A stretch of 64,000 bases of DNA, taken from assembly GCA_024681515.1 (NCBI GenBank), contig JAILAR010000066.1, forward strand, positions 1 to 64,000. The letters are read 5' to 3'. Both the position numbers and the translations under genes were made by a program. This stretch comes from Eubacterium sp. GTDB lineage: Bacteria; Bacillota; Clostridia; Lachnospirales; Lachnospiraceae. Positions 25,676 to 34,620 of this stretch are shown one piece after another; positions within the stretch are counted from its first letter, which is position 1, and every line of letters begins with the position of its first letter. The notes beneath the pieces were generated by a model, which searched no databases, was not told where the DNA came from, and saw only the letters and a program-made list of their open reading frames with translations.

Positions 25676-25803
25676 AACACGGACTTGAATGATGTTGCAC
25701 GGCGAATTAACGATAATTCGACCGAAGGGATACTTTGTGACCGTCCACAATAGGCGGTCACAAATGCCATGAAACACGAAGTGTTAAATAAATAAGAAAC
25801 GAC
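25676..25803 (+). repeat. Composite family A/C element between exporter genes
   Basis: Plus-sense order: CACGGACTTGAATGATGTTG (18 of 20 bases match the copy upstream of tgt), a 7-bp hairpin with 4-nt loop (25703-25720), ACCGAAGGGA, a 12-bp stem with 7-nt loop and one G-U pair (25734-25745/25753-25764), then AAACACGAAGTGTT. It is the only clear plus-strand copy and its downstream gene is also on the plus strand. Confidence 0.8.
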
Positions 25804-25804
25804 T

Positions 25805-26911
25805 ATGAACATACCACAACTCAGAAGAACTATACGCATGGACCTGCAGCGGGCAGTACGCATATTGCCCGCCACGCTCCTTTATACCCTTCTGTTCCTG
25901 CTGGTTTCTCTGATCGTCATCAAAAATGCGGAAAAACTCTTCTTTGATCCGAACAAATACGGCCAGGTTCCCGTGGGACTCGTTATGCCGCTGGACTCCG
26001 ACAAAAATCAGTTCGGACTGAAACTGGTCACGGATATGCAGAGTTTCCGGGAAGCCATGGACATACGACAGTTCAATACGGAAAGCGAGGGAAAGGCCGC
26101 TCTGGACGCTTCCGAAGTAACGGCCCTGATCCTGATTCCTGAAGATTTCGTGGACGCGCTTTACCGCGGAGAGAACAAACCCATCCGAATCATTTTCAAG
26201 GAAAATAATACGCTGGAGGAGCATATCATCAATGACCTCCTGCTTTCCAGTGCAAACATGCTGGGAACTTCCCAGGGTGCCTCCTTCTCGGTCAAGGCAC
26301 TGGGAGATGCCGCCGGCGTGGATGCAGAACTGACCGCAAAGCTTGTGGACGCTCTGGAAAGCTACAACTTCACCTACATCATCGGCAGGGAGTCCCTGTT
26401 CCAAACGAAATCCTTCGACTCACTCACCGGTCTCTCCCTGAAGGAACAGCTGGCCGGAAGCTACGGTCTGCTGGTTCTTTCTTTTCTGTGTTTTATCCTG
26501 ACCGCTTTCTATCAGGGCAAACGTCCTGCCTATCAGATCCGTCAAAAATGCAGTGGCGTCAGCCGTCTCGGGATCGGGATCTCCGAATGGATCAGCACCG
26601 TGGTGCTGCTGTATGCGGCATTTCTGCTTGTGTTCCTCGGATTTACCATTGCAAAACTGCAGCCGAAGGCCACGGCCCTCTTTATGATCATCCCGGTACT
26701 GATGATCCTGGGTCTGTTTATCCTTCTGCTTTCTTACTCGGTGCACAGTCCGGTCTATTCCAATCTGGCGATCCTGGTGAGCATCGTGCTTTTGATGTAT
26801 CTGGCCGGCGGTCTGATTCCGGCAGAATTCCTGCCCAAGTTCCTGCAGGATCTGTCAAAATACAATCCGGTATCCTGGCTGATCCGCTTCACGCAACATG
26901 TATTATTCTAG
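25805..26911 (+). CDS. ABC-2 type transporter permease
   Basis: Membrane subunit of the exporter, 368 aa. The first membrane segment at about residues 20-38 (LPATLLYTLLFLLVSLIVI) is followed by an extracytoplasmic domain of about 190 residues (NKYGQVPVGLVMPLDSD ...), then five more segments including LLVLSFLCFILTAFYQ and LAILVSIVLLMYLAGGLIP. This layout is that of the ABC2_membrane_3/YhgE-like permeases. The predicted topology suits export of a hydrophobic compound or peptide, but the substrate is unknown. The next permease starts 12 bp after its stop. Confidence 0.85.
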   Translation: MNIPQLRRTIRMDLQRAVRILPATLLYTLLFLLVSLIVIKNAEKLFFDPNKYGQVPVGLVMPLDSDKNQFGLKLVTDMQSFREAMDIRQFNTESEGKAALDASEVTALILIPEDFVDALYRGENKPIRIIFKENNTLEEHIINDLLLSSANMLGTSQGASFSVKALGDAAGVDAELTAKLVDALESYNFTYIIGRESLFQTKSFDSLTGLSLKEQLAGSYGLLVLSFLCFILTAFYQGKRPAYQIRQKCSGVSRLGIGISEWISTVVLLYAAFLLVFLGFTIAKLQPKATALFMIIPVLMILGLFILLLSYSVHSPVYSNLAILVSIVLLMYLAGGLIPAEFLPKFLQDLSKYNPVSWLIRFTQHVLF

Positions 26912-26923
26912 GAGGTATGTGAG

Positions 26924-27973
26924 ATGAAACTCTTTTTCAATCGATTCTTCATACTTCTGAAGCGCAGCATGCGGCAGCCCGTAAATCTGGCCATGCTGGT
27001 GATCCTGCTGACCCTGGCCGTCATTTACCGACAGGTGCCCTCTTCCGAGAAGACACTGTATATGCCGGTGGCTCTCCTGTGCGAGGACAGCGATCCCGTG
27101 ATGCAGAAAACGGTGGATGACCTGATCCATGCCAATTCGATCTTCCACTTTTACACCGTAGACAGCCGGGAGCAGATGTATGAAGACATTTCCTCCGGGG
27201 CAGCCAATTCCGGATTCGTGATCCCCGCAGAGTTTACGAAAAATGCACTCTCTACCGATACGAAAACACCCATCGAGGTATATACGACACAGGCCTCGAT
27301 GCTCCCATCACTCAGCAGAGACGAGGTTTTCAGCCATTTTATAAGGTATTATGCACTGGAGATCGCAGTATTCCAGATCAAAGAAAGTCAAGCCTATTCC
27401 GGAGAAGCCATGCAAAGCCGGCTGCCCGAAATCCTGGAGAATCTACATGAGATTTACGAACGGTTTATAAACAGTTCTGATATCTTCCGTGTCGAGGACG
27501 CTTCGGGAGGTGTCTATAACGAGCTGACCCGCGAAGAAAAAGTGGATATCCCCGTTCGGAAGCTGGCAGGTCTCTTCATTCTGGTCGCCGGACTGATCGG
27601 GATCGCAACCTATCTGAAGGACTCCGAGGAAAGGCTTTACATGCGGCTTCGTGGCTCCGAACGGTATGTGATGCGTCTGCTTCACATCGTCTCCTGCATC
27701 CTGCCCATGTCGATCATCACCTGGCCCGTCCTGTGGATCACAGAAGGCGGGAACGGACTGATCCTCCTGGGACAGGTCGCACTCTATACTCTGATGTGTA
27801 CGGTCTATGCATATCTGTTCAGCATGATCCTGCGGACCAGCGCGATCTACCAGAAGGTACTTCCCATCCTTCTGACGATGGCCATCATTTTCGGCGGGGT
27901 ACTGTTCGATATTTCTTCATTTGACAATACCTTCAAGATCGTATCCATGTGCCTGCCGACCTATTATTTTTGA
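26924..27973 (+). CDS. ABC-2 type transporter permease, second subunit
   Basis: A 349-aa protein with the same layout as its neighbour: an N-terminal segment (VNLAMLVILLTLAVIY), an extracytoplasmic domain (TLYMPVALLCEDSDPVM ...) and five C-terminal segments (LAGLFILVAGLIGIATYL, LHIVSCILPMSIITWPVLWI, LILLGQVALYTLMCTVYAYLF, VLPILLTMAIIFGGVLF and a short end). The two permeases probably form a heterodimer with the ATPase encoded upstream. GGAGGTATGTG precedes the ATG. The C terminus MCLPTYYF is short but plausible. Confidence 0.85.
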   Translation: MKLFFNRFFILLKRSMRQPVNLAMLVILLTLAVIYRQVPSSEKTLYMPVALLCEDSDPVMQKTVDDLIHANSIFHFYTVDSREQMYEDISSGAANSGFVIPAEFTKNALSTDTKTPIEVYTTQASMLPSLSRDEVFSHFIRYYALEIAVFQIKESQAYSGEAMQSRLPEILENLHEIYERFINSSDIFRVEDASGGVYNELTREEKVDIPVRKLAGLFILVAGLIGIATYLKDSEERLYMRLRGSERYVMRLLHIVSCILPMSIITWPVLWITEGGNGLILLGQVALYTLMCTVYAYLFSMILRTSAIYQKVLPILLTMAIIFGGVLFDISSFDNTFKIVSMCLPTYYF

Positions 27974-28006
27974 TCCGTATCATTTTATTGTAAAGAGAAT
28001 CAAACC

Positions 28007-29416
28007 ATGAGTCAGGAAAACGACAACCGAAAACTGAATACTTCCGGCCGAAAGAAAACCCTGAATGCCAGGCGGGAGATTGCCCGGCAGCGGATCGCAG
28101 CGGAGAAAGCCCGCCGGCGCCGCAGGAAGCAGATCCGAATTGGGATCATCGCAGGAGCGACCCTGCTCCTGATCGGACTGATTCTTTTTTTCATGCTCCG
28201 TTCAAAGGATAAAGATGGGAATGACGATAAGAATACGGCTGCCGATACAACTTCCGTATCCGAAGATTCTTCCAGACAGGAGGGACAAAGCGTTCAGGAA
28301 GCAACCGAGTCAAAGGGGCCCTGGCGCACCATCAACGGAAAGACCTGTTACACCGATGCCAGCGGCAATCCGGTAATCAATAAGATCATCACCGATACCG
28401 ACGGACAGAAATATTATCTGGGAGAAGACGGCGGACTTCTCGTTTCGGCCAATCTCCTGCGGGATGGAAAGCTGTATACCGCAGATACCTCCGGCGTGCT
28501 CTCTCCTGCCTCCGGCTGGACGGAGGTAAACGGAGTCCGCTATCTTGCCGAAGACGGAGCCGTGGTAACCGACCGGATCGTTACTGAAGACGGGACCGTA
28601 GTAACCGATCAGGCTGCCAGCAGGTCCGATGCCATATTCTACCTTGACCTCTCCGGTAAGGTCGTGACCGATCGACTGGTGTCCTACAGCGGCTACCTCT
28701 ACTCTGCCGCTGCCGACGGAACGCTTTCCACGGTCTCCGGATGGCAGGAGCAGGATGGATATTCCTACTACGCCGAAGATGACGGGAAGCTGTATATCAG
28801 CCAAAATGTCACCATCGACGGGGATGATTATTTCATGGACCAGTACGGCGCCGTAGTGCACGGAACCCCTACCATTGACCAGTATCTGGGAAGCGCCCAT
28901 CTGCTGAACTGGATGGAGACCCATTTCAATGATTATTACCTGAAGACGCCCTACGACGGGATCTGGACGCATCTGGATGATCCGGAAGCTCTGCTCCGTC
29001 CGTATGGTGAATACGGAGAAAACGGCGGCATGAACTGCTCCGGCTTCATCTCCCATCTCATCCAGTCCACCGGCGGTGATCTGGAGAAGGTGAATGCCAT
29101 GGGTCTGGAAGGCGGCTTCATCGATGCCGACAGTTACCTCTATCTCGGACTTCGGGAGTATGTACAGTGCAGGACCTACGATTCCGTGGAGGAACTTCTG
29201 GACAGCGGAGAGGCAAAAAAAGGCGACATCCTCTATCTCTATCCGGACAAGTCCGAGAATGAGGATGCCGACTGTCATCTGGGTATCTTCTGGGGTGATA
29301 CCCCATCCGAAAATAAGTTTTGGAGTCAGGCACAGGATACCGGCTGCGGCGTTACGGAGATCCGGATGCTGAACCCCATCAAAAAGATCTACCTGCTGCC
29401 GATAGATGAAAGGTAG
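28007..29416 (+). CDS. Membrane-anchored NlpC/P60-like cysteine peptidase with cell-wall-binding-like repeats
   Basis: Probable cell-wall hydrolase of 469 aa. A very basic cytoplasmic start (AEKARRRRRKQIR) is followed by one membrane segment (GIIAGATLLLIGLILFFML), an acidic/Ser-rich linker, then about five repeats of roughly 20 residues with aromatic/Gly-Asp pattern (DGQKYYLGEDGGLL, NGVRYLAEDGAVV, DGYSYYAEDDGKL), resembling choline/glucan-binding repeats. The C-terminal domain has the likely catalytic Cys in GGMNCSGFISHLI and His in DADCHLGIFWG, as in NlpC/P60-type enzymes. The orientation puts the catalytic domain outside the cell. It follows the exporter genes by 33 bp and may be part of the same transcript. 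The repeats diverge from the standard choline-binding pattern, so their ligand is open. Confidence 0.8.
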   Translation: MSQENDNRKLNTSGRKKTLNARREIARQRIAAEKARRRRRKQIRIGIIAGATLLLIGLILFFMLRSKDKDGNDDKNTAADTTSVSEDSSRQEGQSVQEATESKGPWRTINGKTCYTDASGNPVINKIITDTDGQKYYLGEDGGLLVSANLLRDGKLYTADTSGVLSPASGWTEVNGVRYLAEDGAVVTDRIVTEDGTVVTDQAASRSDAIFYLDLSGKVVTDRLVSYSGYLYSAAADGTLSTVSGWQEQDGYSYYAEDDGKLYISQNVTIDGDDYFMDQYGAVVHGTPTIDQYLGSAHLLNWMETHFNDYYLKTPYDGIWTHLDDPEALLRPYGEYGENGGMNCSGFISHLIQSTGGDLEKVNAMGLEGGFIDADSYLYLGLREYVQCRTYDSVEELLDSGEAKKGDILYLYPDKSENEDADCHLGIFWGDTPSENKFWSQAQDTGCGVTEIRMLNPIKKIYLLPIDER

Positions 29417-29443
29417 GCGCCGATATCGGTCGGACATCCGAAA

Positions 29444-30334
29444 TCAGTTTTGTCCCTCCCACTGTTTACGGTAGGCCCGTGGGGAGCTTCCGAAAAACTT
29501 CCGGAAGGTCTCGGACATGTAACTGACTCCGTTGAATCCCGTCATCTGCGCGATCTCCGTCAGTGTCATGGGGCTGGAGCGAAGATACTCCGCCACCTTC
29601 CGGCACCTAAGATGCATAAGATAATTAATGGGAGATTCTCCCACGTACTGGTTGAACAGTGCGTTGCATAAGGATTTACTGATGTTGGCGCTGGCTGCGA
29701 TCTCGGCCAGCGTCACATTTCCTTTATAGGATTGCGAGAGGAAATGCATCATGGTCTTGAACAGCTGCATCCGGGGATCCGAAGCCATCTCCTCTTCTCC
29801 GTTCATGTAATGGCTGGCCTGCTTTCGAATGATCTCCCAGATCCTGAAAAAATGCATGGTCACCTGGAACACATCGTGCCGGATGTCCGGCATTTCCAGC
29901 ATGAGCCGGTGGATATCCTGTGAATATTCATTGGTTCCCCAGAACTTTAAGTACGGAAGATCCGAATTATCTATGATAGGCCTTACCGCCTGCATTTCCA
30001 CAGCCACGGTAGACATGAGCACACTGGGATGGATTACAAAGATCACATACCGCACCTTCTCGGGATAGATACTGAAATGGATCTGGTTGGAATTCACCAT
30101 GATCGTATCTCCTGCGTAGAGCTTAATTTCATTTCCGTTGACGGAATAAGCCATATTGCCTTCCTTCACGGAAATAAACTCGATATCCTCGTGGAAATGG
30201 GGCACCTTCTCCCAGGTAACGTGGGGCCGCCCCCACCCGTCATAGATATAAGACGGAAAAGAAGCATTATCGTAATTGACGATCTCAGATCCGTCATCCC
30301 GCTTGACGATGAGTCCTCTCACATCTTTATTCAT
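29444..30334 (-). CDS. AraC-family transcription regulator
   Basis: A 296-aa regulator with an N-terminal cupin-like sensing domain (VPHFHEDIEFISVKEGNMAY; GDTIMVNSNQIHFS) and a C-terminal double helix-turn-helix: VTLAEIAASANISKSLCNALF and MTLTEIAQMTGFNGVSYMSETFRKFFG, then SPRAYRKQW. This is the usual layout for sugar-responsive AraC proteins in Firmicutes. It is convergent with the NlpC/P60 gene (27 bp apart) and divergent from the next ABC operon, which is the obvious candidate target. A strong hairpin lies in its leader at 30431-30464. Confidence 0.93.
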   Translation of the reverse strand: MNKDVRGLIVKRDDGSEIVNYDNASFPSYIYDGWGRPHVTWEKVPHFHEDIEFISVKEGNMAYSVNGNEIKLYAGDTIMVNSNQIHFSIYPEKVRYVIFVIHPSVLMSTVAVEMQAVRPIIDNSDLPYLKFWGTNEYSQDIHRLMLEMPDIRHDVFQVTMHFFRIWEIIRKQASHYMNGEEEMASDPRMQLFKTMMHFLSQSYKGNVTLAEIAASANISKSLCNALFNQYVGESPINYLMHLRCRKVAEYLRSSPMTLTEIAQMTGFNGVSYMSETFRKFFGSSPRAYRKQWEGQN

Positions 30335-30430
30335 CCCGACTCCTTTCCTGATTCCTTTCCTGATTCAATCATTTCACCCAAAATAAAAATATTGGAAAAA
30401 TACCAAAAATCTTACATTTTTCAAAAAACA

Positions 30431-30464
30431 ATAACAATCTTCCACTACAAAGGAAGATTGTTAT
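30431..30464. promoter_or_regulatory. Perfect 13-bp inverted repeat between araC-type gene and ABC operon
   Basis: Arms ATAACAATCTTCC (30431-30443) and GGAAGATTGTTAT (30452-30464), 8-nt loop. On the minus strand TGTTTTTT follows, so it could be an attenuator in the regulator's leader, or an operator. Also present: a 12-bp tandem repeat CCTTTCCTGATT near 30343-30366. Confidence 0.55.
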
Positions 30465-30561
30465 AAAATTCAATGATTTTCTCGGTAGTATTTCGCATCT
30501 ACATACAATATACTTGTATTCAGAAAGAAAATCAAGTAAAAAAAGTGATAATTTTTACATC

Positions 30562-30587
30562 GCGCCGAAAGGCGCAGCACGGAGGTA
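30562..30587 (+). other. GNRA-type hairpin and ribosome-binding site upstream of ABC ATPase
   Basis: GCGCC-GAAA-GGCGC followed by AGCACGGAGG. The hairpin core equals that of family A copies, but the flanking boxes are not in the family A order, so I list it as related only. Confidence 0.5.
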
Positions 30588-30593
30588 ATGACT

Positions 30594-31664
30594 ATGGCAA
30601 ACCAGGCACTCATCATGAAAAATGTATGCAAGGATTTTAAGGTCCTGAACCGCCACGAGGGATTAAAGGGAAGCCTGAAGGATCTTTTCTCCAGAGACTA
30701 TAAGATCGTCTCTGCAGTCAAGGACGTGTCTCTGACCATCGAGCAGGGAGAGATCATCGGTTACCTGGGTCCCAACGGCGCAGGCAAGTCCACGACCATC
30801 AAAATGATGACCGGCGTGCTGGAGCCAACCTCCGGCGAGATCCTGGTCAACGGCGTGGTACCCTACAAAAACCGCACTAAGAACGCCGAGAATATCGGCG
30901 TTGTCTTCGGCCAGCGGAGCCAGCTCTGGTGGGCACTGCCGCTGATCGAATCCTTCAAGATCCTGAAGGATATCTACATGATCCCGGACAAGGATTATGA
31001 GGAAATGCTGAAGCTCTACCGCTCTCTTGTAGACATCGAAGACCTGCTCCACAAACCGGTGCGGCAGATGTCTCTGGGTCAGAGGACTCTCAGTGACATT
31101 CTGGCAGCCTTCCTGCACAATCCGAAGATCGTCTTCCTGGACGAGCCCACCATCGGGCTGGATGTGTCCATGAAGTCCAAGATCCGGATCCTGATCCATG
31201 CTCTGAATCAGCAGAAAGGCACCACCGTTATCCTCACCACCCATGACATGGGGGATGTAGATGCACTCTGCCGCAGGATCGTCATCATCGATCACGGCAA
31301 GATGCTGTATGACAATGATATCGAGCACCTGCGCCGGTTCTTCGGTTCCTACCGGACGCTGAAGCTTCGTCTCGCAGGTGACATGAAAAAGCAGCGGGAA
31401 GCGATCGCAAAAGAACTGCCGGAATGCTCCGTAGGAATGACCGAAGACGAGGAATGGATCACCGTTCTGGTAGATGAGGAAAAGCGCAAGGTCATGGATG
31501 TTCTCGGACAGCTCCAGAACACCTACGCCATCCGCGATATGCAGCTGGAAGAAATCTCCACAGAGGAAGTCATCCGGAAGATCTATGAAGGCGCAAGCAC
31601 CGGAAATCAGGATACTTCTGAAACATCTGCTACGGAACAAAGCGAAGGAGGCGGTGCACAGTGA
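30594..31664 (+). CDS. ABC transporter ATPase, NatA-like with DUF990-type permeases
   Basis: ATPase of a three-gene exporter, 356 aa. It has Walker A GPNGAGKST, GVVFGQRSQLWWALP (the QLWW signature of this subfamily), the signature MSLGQRTLSDI, Walker B IVFLDEPTIGLDV and the switch His in TTHDMGD, then a C-terminal domain of about 90 residues. I place the start at the second ATG (30594), because GGAGG is 8 nt before it and only 2 nt before the ATG at 30588. Such systems have been linked to resistance or lipid export in actinobacteria and Firmicutes; the substrate here is unknown. Confidence 0.92.
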   Translation: MANQALIMKNVCKDFKVLNRHEGLKGSLKDLFSRDYKIVSAVKDVSLTIEQGEIIGYLGPNGAGKSTTIKMMTGVLEPTSGEILVNGVVPYKNRTKNAENIGVVFGQRSQLWWALPLIESFKILKDIYMIPDKDYEEMLKLYRSLVDIEDLLHKPVRQMSLGQRTLSDILAAFLHNPKIVFLDEPTIGLDVSMKSKIRILIHALNQQKGTTVILTTHDMGDVDALCRRIVIIDHGKMLYDNDIEHLRRFFGSYRTLKLRLAGDMKKQREAIAKELPECSVGMTEDEEWITVLVDEEKRKVMDVLGQLQNTYAIRDMQLEEISTEEVIRKIYEGASTGNQDTSETSATEQSEGGGAQ

Positions 31665-32461
31665 GACTGAAGAAATATCTTACGCTCCTGAAAGCAGGAC
31701 TTACCGAATCGGTACAGTACCGTATGTCCCTCTTCGTAATGATCATCGGAAACCTTCTGTACCTCATTCTGGTATATTTCCTGTGGAAGGCGATCTACGC
31801 CTCTGCCGGAACCGAAGAGGTAAACGGAATGACCTTCTCCGATACACTGATCTATCTGGTACTGGCCACGGCGCTGTACACCTTTCTGGAGATCTATGCG
31901 GTCTGGGAGATCGGCCGCGACATCCAGAGCGGTCAGATGGTGCTGAACCTTCTGAAACCCATGAAATACCGGAACTATCTGTTCTGGTCCTACTCCGGAA
32001 CGCTGGTTACCCATTTTGTCGTAACCTTTATCCCGACACTGATCATCGTGCGGTGCGTGACCGGAGACACCATCCCGCTCAGCTGGAACCTGCTGGTATT
32101 CGTGGCGGCGGTGATCATGGCCATCGAGATCAATTACAGTATCGACTTCATCGTCGGGACCATCTGCCTCTTTACGGAATCCATCTGGGGCATCAACATC
32201 ATGAAGCAGGTGATCGTGCTTCTGCTTTCCGGTGCGACCATCCCGGTTGCTTTCTTCCCGGAAGGACTGAAAACGGTGGTTTACTTCCTGCCGTTCCAGT
32301 CCATTTACAACACACCGCTGACCATCCTGCTGGGCAAGGAGCCCACAGGGGACGTGTTCATGATGCTGGGTGTGCAGCTGTTCTGGTGTCTGTTCCTGGG
32401 AACTCTGAGCCGGGTATTCTGGAACCGTTCCGTAAGACAGATCACGGTAAACGGGGGGTGA
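31661..32461 (+). CDS. ABC-2 permease, DUF990 type, first subunit
   Basis: A 266-aa integral membrane protein with about six segments (LFVMIIGNLLYLILVYFLW, LIYLVLATALYTFLEIYAVW, VVTFIPTLIIVRCV, LLVFVAAVIMAIEINYSIDF ...). The N-terminal MRLKKYLTLLKAGLTESVQYR and the GRDIQSGQMVLNLLKP loop are typical of this family. It starts with GTG at 31661, overlapping the ATPase stop by 4 bp; GGAGGCGG is upstream. It pairs with the next gene to form the heterodimeric membrane part. Confidence 0.9.
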   Translation: MRLKKYLTLLKAGLTESVQYRMSLFVMIIGNLLYLILVYFLWKAIYASAGTEEVNGMTFSDTLIYLVLATALYTFLEIYAVWEIGRDIQSGQMVLNLLKPMKYRNYLFWSYSGTLVTHFVVTFIPTLIIVRCVTGDTIPLSWNLLVFVAAVIMAIEINYSIDFIVGTICLFTESIWGINIMKQVIVLLLSGATIPVAFFPEGLKTVVYFLPFQSIYNTPLTILLGKEPTGDVFMMLGVQLFWCLFLGTLSRVFWNRSVRQITVNGG

Positions 32462-32465
32462 TGAC

Positions 32466-33296
32466 ATGGGAAATGAATTAACAAAAGAAATCACAAGAAA
32501 AAGAGGTCTCAGGTTCTACCTCCGCATTTACAGAAAGATCCTAGTTCAGGACTTAAAGAGCAAGATGAGTTACCGCTCGGACTTCATCATTTCCACCCTG
32601 GGAATGATCGCAACAAATGTCACCGGCTTCATCAGCTTCTGGATCCTGTTCCGAAACTTCCCGTCCATCAACGGCTGGGATTATTATGAAATGTTATTCC
32701 TGTACGGGTTCTCTCTGGTGTCTCTGACGCCGGTGCAGTGCCTCTTTGATAACAACTGGAGTCTCCGAATCAATGTATACCGGGGTGATTTCATCAAATA
32801 CTGCTTCCGGCCCATTAACCTCTTCTTTTACTATCAGTCAGAGGTCTTCGATGTAAAGGGTCTGGGGCAGCTGGCATTCGGGATCGGAACCATCGCCTAT
32901 GCCTGGAGCAAGATCGCACTGCCCTTCACGTTCCTGGCGTTGCTGAAACTGATCCTGTTCCTGATCACCGCATCGCTGATCATGATCGCACTGCAAAATG
33001 CCGCTGCGGCCACCTGCTTTTGGCTCACGAATTCCTTCTACATTCTGGATTTGGCCTATAAGTTCAGGGATTTCGCGAAGTATCCGATCACGATCTTCAG
33101 TCCGGTGTTCCGGTTCATCTTCACCTTCGTGATACCGATCGCATTTATCGCGTATTATCCGAGTCTGGTGATCCTGCGGCCGGATGAGATCCCGGTACTG
33201 ACATGGCTGTCGCCGGTGATCGGGATCATCTTCTTCGCGCTCAGCGTGAAGTTCTGGATGTATGGGGCGCGGAAATACAATGGAACGGGGTCGTAA
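32466..33296 (+). CDS. ABC-2 permease, DUF990 type, second subunit
   Basis: A 276-aa membrane protein, paralogous in layout to the previous one: RKILVQDLKSKMSYRSDFII, FLYGFSLVSLTPVQCLFDN, the INVYRGDFIKYCFRPINLFF loop (matching the GxxLxxLLxP loop of its partner) and a typical end YYPSLVILRPD...FFALSVKFWMYGARKYNGTGS. It begins 5 bp after the first permease stop and ends the operon. The downstream 124 bp (33297-33420) lies between convergent genes and holds an imperfect inverted repeat (TGATTGAGTGACG near 33313 and its partner near 33402) plus a GC-rich hairpin, possibly the terminator region, although no U-run is seen. Confidence 0.9.
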   Translation: MGNELTKEITRKRGLRFYLRIYRKILVQDLKSKMSYRSDFIISTLGMIATNVTGFISFWILFRNFPSINGWDYYEMLFLYGFSLVSLTPVQCLFDNNWSLRINVYRGDFIKYCFRPINLFFYYQSEVFDVKGLGQLAFGIGTIAYAWSKIALPFTFLALLKLILFLITASLIMIALQNAAAATCFWLTNSFYILDLAYKFRDFAKYPITIFSPVFRFIFTFVIPIAFIAYYPSLVILRPDEIPVLTWLSPVIGIIFFALSVKFWMYGARKYNGTGS

Positions 33297-33420
33297 ATAG
33301 CCGTAAGTAACCTGATTGAGTGACGTCGGCAGACGGAGTTTATGACAGGTTCCACGCGCGACATCGCTCGCGCTGCAATTCACGACGTAGCGGTTTACAC
33401 ATCGTCGTTCAATCACCCAG

Positions 33421-34014
33421 TCACTCTAGAGATTCGTTGTAAACTGCGCGAATTCCTCCAACATACTTGGGGCGATGGCGGGCAGCGATGATGACTGCCT
33501 GGCCGATGTGTTTGGATTCGAGCCGGAGGGGTACAACGACAGGGTGGATGTGCATGCCCACAAGCACGCCTCCGATATCCATGCCTGCGTCGGCGCGGGC
33601 GTTGATGTTTTCGACGACTACGGGGTCCTGCAGATTGTTATAATGAGTGACTGCAAAGGCTCCGCCTGCATGGTACTGAGGGATCACATTTACCTGTTCA
33701 AAGCCATAGCGGTCCATTACTTCGCGGCTTACCACCAGTGCGCGGTTCAGGTGTTCGCAGCATTGTACGGCCATGGATACTCCCCGATTCTTCAAGGCAT
33801 TTGATATTACCTCGTACACGGTCTCTGCCGCCACGCAGCTGGAGGCTGTTCCCATATGATGTCCGATCATTTCGCTGGATGAGCCGCCCAATACAAAGAG
33901 CATGCCTTCCTTCAGTTTTGCTTTGTCGCAGATCTCTGCGATCACGGCTTCCGCATCTCTGCGGAGGGTTTCGATCTCTTTTTCTGTCAGTTCTACACCT
34001 GTCTCAGCACTCAT
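33421..34014 (-). CDS. UPF0340 / TIGR01440 family protein, YwlG-like
   Basis: Conserved Firmicute protein of unknown function, 197 aa. The stretch LFVLGGSSSEMIGHHMGTASS, CCEHLNRALVVSREV and the Gly-rich GMDIGGVLVGMHIHPVVVPLR identify the family. I chose the ATG at 34014 (MSAETGVEL), because the family A element's GAACAGGAG ribosome-binding site lies just before it and the upstream ATG (34044) falls inside the element. It is the last gene of the run nrdR - IMPACT - metallopeptidase - this gene. Confidence 0.9.
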   Translation of the reverse strand: MSAETGVELTEKEIETLRRDAEAVIAEICDKAKLKEGMLFVLGGSSSEMIGHHMGTASSCVAAETVYEVISNALKNRGVSMAVQCCEHLNRALVVSREVMDRYGFEQVNVIPQYHAGGAFAVTHYNNLQDPVVVENINARADAGMDIGGVLVGMHIHPVVVPLRLESKHIGQAVIIAARHRPKYVGGIRAVYNESLE

Positions 34015-34028
34015 TTCTTTTATATCTC

Positions 34029-34062
34029 CTGTTCCATACTTCATGTTTTTCGGTGCTCCGTC
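34029..34062 (-). repeat. Family A element, degenerate short copy
   Basis: Minus sense: GATATGACGGAGCACCG, decayed hairpin, CATGAAGTATGGAACAGGAG. It gives the ribosome-binding site of the UPF0340 gene and overlaps the stop of the gene upstream. Confidence 0.65.
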
Positions 34063-34618
34063 ATATCATCCGGCTCATCAGCAGTGTTCCGTTCTCATTC
34101 AGCCATTTGTCCCATTTCTTATAGTCCGGATACACGCGCTGTACTTCCGCGTAAAATGCTTTCGAATGGTTCATATGCTTTCTGTGGCAAAGCTCGTGCA
34201 CCACCACCCCATCCAGGACTTCCGGCGGTGCCAGCATCAGAAGGCAGTTGAAATTCAGGTTTCCCTTTCCGGTGCAGCTGCCCCATTTAGACCGTTGATT
34301 CCGGATCGTGATCCTGCCGTAAGTCACTCCCACCAGAGGCGCATAATGCCTTACGCGTTCGGGGATCACTTTCATCGCTTTGTCCGCCAGCTCCCGGATC
34401 TCATCCATGGTAAGTTTCGGAAGGGCGTCGGTCTTTGCCTTTAGTTCTTCAGCTTTTTTCAGATGTTTTTCGATCCAATCCAGATGTTCCCGGATGAATC
34501 CGTCGATATCTGCCTGCGTAGCCTGCATAGGCGCTCGGACGATCACACCTTCCGGACGGATCTCCAGTCCGATGGTCCGCCGCTTACTGCGGATCAGTTT
34601 ATATTTCAAACTTTCCAT
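34061..34618 (-). CDS. YgjP-like zinc metallopeptidase (M48/SprT-related)
   Basis: A 185-aa cytosolic protein of the YgjP (DUF45) family. The zinc site VVHELCHRKHMNHSKAFY gives HExxH and the third ligand His in NHSKAF. Upstream it has SKRRTIGLEIRPEGVIVRAP and NQRSKWGSCTGKGNLNFN, both family hallmarks. Substrate unknown. The start is immediately after a family A element whose end, GTGTGGAATAA, provides only a weak ribosome-binding site. Confidence 0.92.
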   Translation of the reverse strand: MESLKYKLIRSKRRTIGLEIRPEGVIVRAPMQATQADIDGFIREHLDWIEKHLKKAEELKAKTDALPKLTMDEIRELADKAMKVIPERVRHYAPLVGVTYGRITIRNQRSKWGSCTGKGNLNFNCLLMLAPPEVLDGVVVHELCHRKHMNHSKAFYAEVQRVYPDYKKWDKWLNENGTLLMSRMI

Positions 34619-34620
34619 AT

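Noticed and set aside
30562-30587. Counting the hairpin before the ABC ATPase as a full family A copy
   Set aside because: It shares the GCGCC-GAAA-GGCGC core, but the conserved boxes are not in the family order.
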